From Candidatus Rifleibacteriota bacterium (GTDB taxonomy: Bacteria; Muiribacteriota; Ozemobacteria; Ozemobacterales; Ozemobacteraceae), in the NCBI GenBank assembly GCA_028691595.1, contig JAQUZA010000152.1:1-7325 (forward strand): a stretch of 7,325 nt of DNA. The letters are read 5' to 3'. The notes under the pieces were generated by a model. The model was not told the origin of the DNA. It saw nothing but the letters and a program-made list of their open reading frames with translations, and ran no database searches. This document shows positions 1-4,701 of this stretch, piece after piece (position 1 is the stretch's first letter; the number at the start of each line of letters is the position of its first letter). Position numbers and translations under genes: made by a program.

Positions 1-713
1 GAGGCTGCTGAAGGATCCTGCATGCCACCGCTGAACACTTCGCTGTTCGAAGACACAACGATCCGGTTGGCATAGGCATTGTCACGATAAGTTATCTGAC
101 CGTTTTTGCCTGCTTCAGCCAGGGTGAAGCCACCGGCATCGTGATGAATGCTGCCAGAATCACCAACTTCAAGATAAACGGGTTTTTTAAGATCGTTTAC
201 CAGCCACTGAGCAAGGGCCGGGTCTTTGGTGCCGGCGCTCAGGTCATTTTGAATCTGGGCAATCTTGTAATTTCTGGCTTCGACCTGCATTGAAACTGTC
301 TGCCTGAGCCCGGGGTTGCTCTCAATATAAGTCTTGAGCTGCTGATATCTCGGGTCGCTGGGTGGTAGCGCTTTGAGAACCCGGGAGGTGTTCCCCATGA
401 AATCTTTGGTGGAAACGGCGGAGGTTGTGCCGTCTTTTACTGGAGTTACGAGTTTGAACTGCTCCATGGCGGCTTCTGCTGGAAGAATCTGGGTTGCAAT
501 GACCCTGTTCTGGCCGTCTTTAACATAGTATTTGCCTGTGGCAGGGTCATAGTCAGGGTTGTAGACTTCCTGGACCTGGCCGGTAGAGTCTTTGACCACA
601 TAGCGAATCCCCTCTTTTGTCGCTATGAATGATCCGGTGGCGGTGACAATGCTGCTGCAGAAAACAGCAAGTATAAGTAGAACAGTTAACTTCACCGACC
701 TGAATCTTTTCAT
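1..713 (-). CDS. Exported protein of unknown function, partial (C-terminus beyond left edge)
   Basis: The minus-strand frame is open from an ATG at 713-711 to the left edge, giving 237 complete codons with no stop. The start is well supported: GGAGG (724-720) lies 6 bases upstream, and a promoter lies further up. Residues 1-25 form a signal peptide: basic MKRFRSVK, a hydrophobic LTVLLILAVF core, and a likely signal peptidase I site after V-T-A (residue 25). The product is therefore exported. A short motif occurs twice in the mature N-terminus, YVVKDSTGQV (38-47) and YYVKDGQNRV (62-71), suggesting a small beta-rich repeat. A more helical, polar stretch follows (about 75-170), then a segment with a His-His pair (SGSIHHDAGGFTLAEAG) near residues 190-206. 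I do not recognise the family. The distal part, where a catalytic or sorting domain might lie, is missing. It is transcribed away from the metalloprotease gene. The coding call is firm; the function is unknown. Confidence 0.88.
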   Translation of the reverse strand, partial: MKRFRSVKLTVLLILAVFCSSIVTATGSFIATKEGIRYVVKDSTGQVQEVYNPDYDPATGKYYVKDGQNRVIATQILPAEAAMEQFKLVTPVKDGTTSAVSTKDFMGNTSRVLKALPPSDPRYQQLKTYIESNPGLRQTVSMQVEARNYKIAQIQNDLSAGTKDPALAQWLVNDLKKPVYLEVGDSGSIHHDAGGFTLAEAGKNGQITYRDNAYANRIVVSSNSEVFSGGMQDPSAA

Positions 714-748
714 TTTCGACCTCCGGTAGAGCAGGGGATATTGTCTCA

Positions 749-777
749 ATTATAACGACAAAAGAAACCTCCCACAA
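749..777 (-). promoter_or_regulatory. Sigma-70-type promoter for the left-edge exported protein
   Basis: Read on the minus strand, TTGTGG (777-772) is followed after 17 bases by a perfect TATAAT (754-749). Transcription would start near 742, leaving a short leader of about 29 bases that includes the GGAGG ribosome site at 724-720. The -10 box and spacing are consensus and the -35 box keeps the TTG. The call rests on motif matching only. Confidence 0.6.
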
Positions 778-810
778 GGTACGAAAAATTGCTCAACTCA
801 GTTACGAATG

Positions 811-839
811 TTGTCGATGAGATTGATGAATAATATTCT
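811..839 (+). promoter_or_regulatory. Candidate promoter for the metalloprotease operon
   Basis: TTGTCG (811-816), a 17-base spacer and TATTCT (834-839) give a weak sigma-70-like match, 4 of 6 in each box. An overlapping TAATAT at 831-836 is an alternative -10. A start near 846 would give a leader of only about 20 bases, still containing the AGGGG ribosome site at 857-861. The match is weak enough that this promoter could be activator-dependent or wrongly placed. Confidence 0.32.
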
Positions 840-866
840 CTCAACACGATTGAAGCAGGGGCTGCT

Positions 867-3800
867 ATGAAAAAGGCGAACAGACTTTTAAAGAAAATTT
901 TTCCGGTACTGATGCTGGGGCTGGTTCTCGTGGCGCAGGCATCAATTGCTTCTGACAGCATTATTCCGGCTGAAATGCGCGAAATAGCCGTTCAGCAGGG
1001 TGAGACTGCAAGAAAGGCAGGGCTTGATGCCGACCTTGGCCCCTTTGTCAATGCCCCGCTCATGTCGAGAGCAATTGAAATAAATGCCAGTCAGTTCGGC
1101 ATGAAGGGCTCGATCAGAGCCGTTGTCGGTGGTCGCAACTTTTCGGCCGCTGATGTTGATAATGCCATGGTTCCCTTTTCTACTTCAAACGGTTATGGCC
1201 TCAGCAATCTTTTTCATGACGGTGGAGAATGGCCGGGCACTAACGGAAATCCTTCCGTCGATGACGGTGCTTCGAGCTTTGGATCTGACCAGGCTGCCGA
1301 AATTTATGATCTTGACGGAAATGGGCACTACCCCAAGGCAGTTCTTCGCTATATCGGTACCCACTGCTATGTTTTTGTCCCGGTTATGTTTTTCCCAACA
1401 CTGCCTCGTTCTCTTTCTTCATCAGAAGATGCCACCCCCCCCGCTCAGGCTTCATGGGGCATGTACTGGCCAGACAGTATTCGTATGCAGAACGGGCCTT
1501 ACTATTTCGCACCCGATTCCACCAATGGGACAGTTCTGGAACCACGATATGTGCTTGGTGCTGACAAAAATTACGCACGTCTGAAACTTAAAGAAATGGC
1601 TGATCAGTTTGATGCCGTTATTTACCCAAAGATTCGCGAGCATTTTGGTTCTGAAGCAGATATTGATGGAGACCCGAAAATTTATATCATGCTTGATGAT
1701 ATTCGCGACGGCAGCGGTAGTTTCAGGGGCTATTTCTGGGCTGGTAACCAGTTTCCAAGAACCTCACAGGCTCTGAGTAATGAAAAGGAAATGGTTAATA
1801 TCGATCTGTTTCCAAGCTTTGTTCTTGCCCAGACCGACACCTATGGAACACTCGCCCACGAGTTCACTCACATGGTCATTTTTAATGAGAACTATCGCAT
1901 CGAAAATGGTCAGTTGATTGGTATGCAGCGCTGGCTTGAAGAAGCCCTGACTCAATATGCCCAATATATTTACGACGGCAAATATACTTCAAATCTTGAT
2001 GAGTTCATTAAAAGCCCTGATACAATTCTGGCAGAAGACAGAATCAGCGAAGTCTGGCTCGGGTCAAGCCCCTATGCAAATTATGGAGCCTCATTTCTCT
2101 GGATGTTTTATCTGGCAGAAAAGTATGGTGGTTCGAACCTGCCCGGTTTCCTGAAAACAATTGTTCGACACCAGGATGGCGGCATGGGCAGCGTCGATGC
2201 AGTACTGACCACCTATAATGTCGATTCTAAAAAGGTTTTTGCTGACTGGGTCGTCGCCAACTACCTTGATAAAACAAGAAAGCGCGATGGTTCGCTGCTG
2301 AATGACGGCAAATGGGGTTACAATGTCGATAATGACTTTAACGAAGCCAACAATCTCGGCAAATACGAAAGACTGCCTGTCAAATTTTCTGAACGTGTGA
2401 TTTTGACTGAGCAGGTTACTGCCCGTTCATCAAATGTTCACCCCTGGGCTGCTGATTATATCGAGATTTCCGGCAACACCGGCAATCTTAACCTGGCTTT
2501 TGACGGTGACAATGCCGGGCAGTTCAAGGCTGCGGTCATTAAACGCGGCAGCCAGATTGACCCGGCTGTTGATTATATCTATCTCAATGACCGTCAGGCC
2601 GGTAACACCATTATTCAGAACTATGGCTACAACAATGCCTATGAAAACCTCGTTCTGATACCAATGGTCGTGCAGAATAACAATTATCAGAGATTGAGCT
2701 ATGTATATTCGGCCAGCTTCGATGATCTCAAAGTGGCCATTTTCCCGAATCCGATGTTTGAGAACCAGCTGCACATACTTGTTAAAACCGAAAAGAAATT
2801 CTCGGCAGAACCCAGACTGCAGATGACTTTTGAAGGCGAGCAGGGGTATCTGGTCATGACCCCGATCAATGACTCAACCTATATGGCCAATTACACCCTT
2901 AAAATTTCTGGCGAGGGCGTTATCATCGCCAATGGCACAAATGCCGACGGGGTAATCCTTTCGAATCAGCTGCAGTTTTCTGCGGTCTATTACCCGCCAA
3001 ACAGCCAGGGCCTGCTCTCAGCTTCCTTCGCCACTCTCAACGTGCCGGCCGGTTCGCTGCGCACAGGCGGCACAGTGGTCGTTGCCTCACCCGAAAACCC
3101 GGTGACCTATGTTGGCATCAATCGCGTCAGCCAGAATGTCGATGTTGCCCTTCCCGTAGAAAAAGCCGAAAAGGCCATTGAAATAGATATTCCGGTCAGT
3201 CTGACCTCAGAAGCAGCAATTGCCCGGGCCGGTCTATATCGCGCCACAACCGCAGGGCATAAATGGGTTGGCCCGGTCACGGTAACCAGTAACAAGGCCC
3301 GCGGTGAGTTCGATTTCTCGGGCACCGTGTTCGTTGCAGTTGACGAGATCGCCCCGGTTGTGGTGACAGAAGCCGAAAGCCTTGCCAATGGCTGGGTTTC
3401 AATTGCTGCCGACGATCTTGGAAGCGGCATCGATGCCTCTTCGATTAAAGCTGTATTCGCGGGCCGAAGCCTGCCGGTCAAGTTCTCCGAAGCTGGCAGA
3501 ATTCTTGTCGATGCCTCTTCGCTGCGTGAAGGCCAGTGTGACCTCAGCGTTGAAATTGCCGACCGGGCAGGCAACAGCGTCTCGACAAATGTCAGAGCAG
3601 CTATAGTTGCTCCCGATAGCCTGACCCAAATCGTCACTTACCCGAACCCCGCCAGCAGATTCGTTAATCTGCGAGCTTCATTCGCAGGCCCATCAAGTGC
3701 CAATGCGCAGGTTTCGGTTAAAATTGTCGATGTCAGCGGTCATAAGGTTGCAGATCTGCAGTTGCAGCATCGCGGCAGCGGTGTTTATGAGGCACGCTGG

Positions 3801-3917
3801 GATCTCGCCAGCAACAGTGGCAAACAGGTGGCTAACGGGGTATATTTCGCAGAATTCAAGGCCGGTCTCGCCGGTCAGACAGCTAAAGACCGCCGCAAAA
3901 TTGCGGTGTTGCGCTGA
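867..3917 (+). CDS. Secreted M30-like zinc metalloprotease with Ig-like and FlgD-Ig/sorting-type C-terminus
   Basis: Probable exported zinc endopeptidase of 1016 residues. The ATG is preceded by AGGGG with a 5-base spacer. Residues 1-28 form a signal peptide (MKKANRLLKK, hydrophobic core, cleavage after AQA at 25 or SIA at 28). The catalytic region runs from about YIGTHCYVFV (162-171) through FGSEADIDGDPKIYIMLDDI (260-279), GYFWAG (288-293) and SNEKEMVNID (304-313). It then reaches HEFTH (331-335), with zinc ligands His331 and His335 and catalytic Glu332. WLEEA (356-360) follows; Glu359 is the likely third ligand by analogy with the WLNEG pattern of peptidase M30. Residues about 501-623 look like a beta-rich domain. 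Next come an FPNP-started segment (626 onward), a beta-rich part up to GTVFVAVDEIAP, an Ig-like domain ending in IADRAGNSVS, and a final domain from YPNP (925) with SGHKV, WDLASNSGKQVANGVYF and KIAVLR. That last domain fits FlgD-Ig or a type IX-style sorting domain. Family assignment is from recognised motifs; the substrate is unknown. The gene is probably cotranscribed with the TPR gene downstream. Confidence 0.9.
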   Translation: MKKANRLLKKIFPVLMLGLVLVAQASIASDSIIPAEMREIAVQQGETARKAGLDADLGPFVNAPLMSRAIEINASQFGMKGSIRAVVGGRNFSAADVDNAMVPFSTSNGYGLSNLFHDGGEWPGTNGNPSVDDGASSFGSDQAAEIYDLDGNGHYPKAVLRYIGTHCYVFVPVMFFPTLPRSLSSSEDATPPAQASWGMYWPDSIRMQNGPYYFAPDSTNGTVLEPRYVLGADKNYARLKLKEMADQFDAVIYPKIREHFGSEADIDGDPKIYIMLDDIRDGSGSFRGYFWAGNQFPRTSQALSNEKEMVNIDLFPSFVLAQTDTYGTLAHEFTHMVIFNENYRIENGQLIGMQRWLEEALTQYAQYIYDGKYTSNLDEFIKSPDTILAEDRISEVWLGSSPYANYGASFLWMFYLAEKYGGSNLPGFLKTIVRHQDGGMGSVDAVLTTYNVDSKKVFADWVVANYLDKTRKRDGSLLNDGKWGYNVDNDFNEANNLGKYERLPVKFSERVILTEQVTARSSNVHPWAADYIEISGNTGNLNLAFDGDNAGQFKAAVIKRGSQIDPAVDYIYLNDRQAGNTIIQNYGYNNAYENLVLIPMVVQNNNYQRLSYVYSASFDDLKVAIFPNPMFENQLHILVKTEKKFSAEPRLQMTFEGEQGYLVMTPINDSTYMANYTLKISGEGVIIANGTNADGVILSNQLQFSAVYYPPNSQGLLSASFATLNVPAGSLRTGGTVVVASPENPVTYVGINRVSQNVDVALPVEKAEKAIEIDIPVSLTSEAAIARAGLYRATTAGHKWVGPVTVTSNKARGEFDFSGTVFVAVDEIAPVVVTEAESLANGWVSIAADDLGSGIDASSIKAVFAGRSLPVKFSEAGRILVDASSLREGQCDLSVEIADRAGNSVSTNVRAAIVAPDSLTQIVTYPNPASRFVNLRASFAGPSSANAQVSVKIVDVSGHKVADLQLQHRGSGVYEARWDLASNSGKQVANGVYFAEFKAGLAGQTAKDRRKIAVLR

Positions 3918-3931
3918 AAACGGAGCTTAAC

Positions 3932-4546
3932 ATGAAAAGAGCCAAGTTTTTCCTTCTGTTTGTAGTTCTCATGACTTTCCCGATGATTCAGAACTGTGGT
4001 GGCAGCAGCAATGGTGGCGGCACCAGCAGTTTGCTCGTCGCTGATAAACTCATCAATGAAGGCTGGGATGCCATCAAACTCGGAAATTACGCCTCAGCAA
4101 AAACTAACTTTGAGCAGGCCATGGGCGAAAATCTTACCGAGGGGCAGCGAGTTTCTGCTCATAGTGGCATGGGCTGGGCTCTTTCAAAAAATGGCAAGAT
4201 TCTCGAATCGATACCCTATTTCGAAATCGCCGCCGAAAGGGATAACGAAGCCAAAGTCGGTCTGGCCGGTGCCTTGATTTATCGCCATCAGACAGGTGTT
4301 GATTATGTCAGGGCCGCTGAACTGCTTGGCAATATGCCCCCCGAAAAATTTGCCGCCCAGCATTCCGGTTTGGCATTGAGCGCTGCCAAGGTTCATGGCC
4401 TGGCCGCATTGTCATACGCTCTGGCCGGCGATATGGAACAGGCACGCATCTATATGAACAAAGCTGCCGCTCTCGATTCGATGATGGTCGGCACCACAGT
4501 CGATAAACTCGATGAAGCATTTTTCCTGCTCGGCTGGAAAGAATGA
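3932..4546 (+). CDS. TPR protein with lipoprotein-like leader
   Basis: A 204-residue exported TPR protein. GGAG (3922-3925) sits 6 bases before the ATG, and only 14 bases separate it from the protease stop codon, so translation from a shared transcript is likely. The leader is MKRAKFFLLFVVLMTFPMIQ-N-C22, followed by a Gly/Ser-rich spacer (GGSSNGGGTSS). This resembles a lipoprotein signal with a flexible tether, but Asn before Cys22 departs from the usual Gly/Ala/Ser of the lipobox, so lipidation is uncertain. TPR-type helix pairs are visible at about 38-68 (A..G-N-Y..A...F..A), 71-104 (AHSGMGWALSKNGK..SIPYFEIA) and 152-186 (ALSYALAGDMEQARIYMNKAAALD). No catalytic motif is seen. TPRs normally bind proteins, so a role as an envelope partner or chaperone of the upstream protease is plausible but is inferred only from the gene order. 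A terminator follows directly. Confidence 0.88.
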   Translation: MKRAKFFLLFVVLMTFPMIQNCGGSSNGGGTSSLLVADKLINEGWDAIKLGNYASAKTNFEQAMGENLTEGQRVSAHSGMGWALSKNGKILESIPYFEIAAERDNEAKVGLAGALIYRHQTGVDYVRAAELLGNMPPEKFAAQHSGLALSAAKVHGLAALSYALAGDMEQARIYMNKAAALDSMMVGTTVDKLDEAFFLLGWKE

Positions 4547-4563
4547 TGTCCCTCTGAAAATTC

Positions 4564-4613
4564 AAAGAACTGCACCTGAACCTTTACTGTGTTCTGTGCA
4601 GTTCTTTTGTTTT
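4564..4613 (+). terminator. Intrinsic terminator of the protease-TPR operon
   Basis: A perfect 12-bp stem pairs AAAGAACTGCAC (4564-4575) with GTGCAGTTCTTT (4596-4607). Inside it, GAAC (4578-4581) can pair with GTTC (4591-4594), extending the hairpin past a small internal loop. A T-rich run (TTCTTTTGTTTT) follows on the plus strand. It starts 18 bases after the TPR stop codon. On the minus strand the following T-run is poorer, so the terminator is mainly directional. Confidence 0.88.
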
Positions 4614-4635
4614 AGTTGTTAATTTTGCCTTTTTA

Positions 4636-4665
4636 TTGTCCGCTGTGCTGCTGTTCTGATATAGT
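4636..4665 (+). promoter_or_regulatory. Extended -10 promoter for the large TPR gene
   Basis: TTGTCC (4636-4641), an 18-base spacer and TATAGT (4660-4665) fit a sigma-70-type promoter. TG at 4657-4658, one base before the -10 box, makes an extended -10 element. It lies just past the terminator and would start RNA near 4672, about 30 bases before the chosen ATG. This implies that the large TPR gene is transcribed on its own. Confidence 0.55.
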
Positions 4666-4701
4666 TATGCGCAAAAGCCCAGCAAACAAGAGATGTATTT
4701 T

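Noticed and set aside
553..777. Small minus-strand frame starting at 777
   Set aside because: It overlaps the exported protein that starts at 713 in a different frame. Its start would lie upstream of the perfect TATAAT, and the 713 start has the GGAGG site and signal peptide.
1123..1584. 153-codon plus-strand frame overlapping the protease gene
   Set aside because: It sits inside the conserved protease coding region in another frame and has no start signals of its own.
3430..3521. 14-base direct repeat TCGATGCCTCTTCG at 3430-3443 and 3508-3521
   Set aside because: Both copies are in frame and encode DASS within one Ig-like domain, 26 codons apart. They are best explained by local codon and residue preference rather than a mobile or recombination element.
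3107..3637. 176-codon open frame on the minus strand inside the protease gene
   Set aside because: It lies wholly opposite a well-supported gene, its translation is rich in Arg, Ser, Thr and Ala with no recognisable domain, and no ribosome site stands out. It is an antisense shadow.
4693..4701. Alternative ATG at 4693 for the large TPR protein
   Set aside because: It is in frame, but the purine-rich ribosome site directly abuts it with no spacer. The ATG at 4702 has a 9-base spacer and gives a standard signal peptide.
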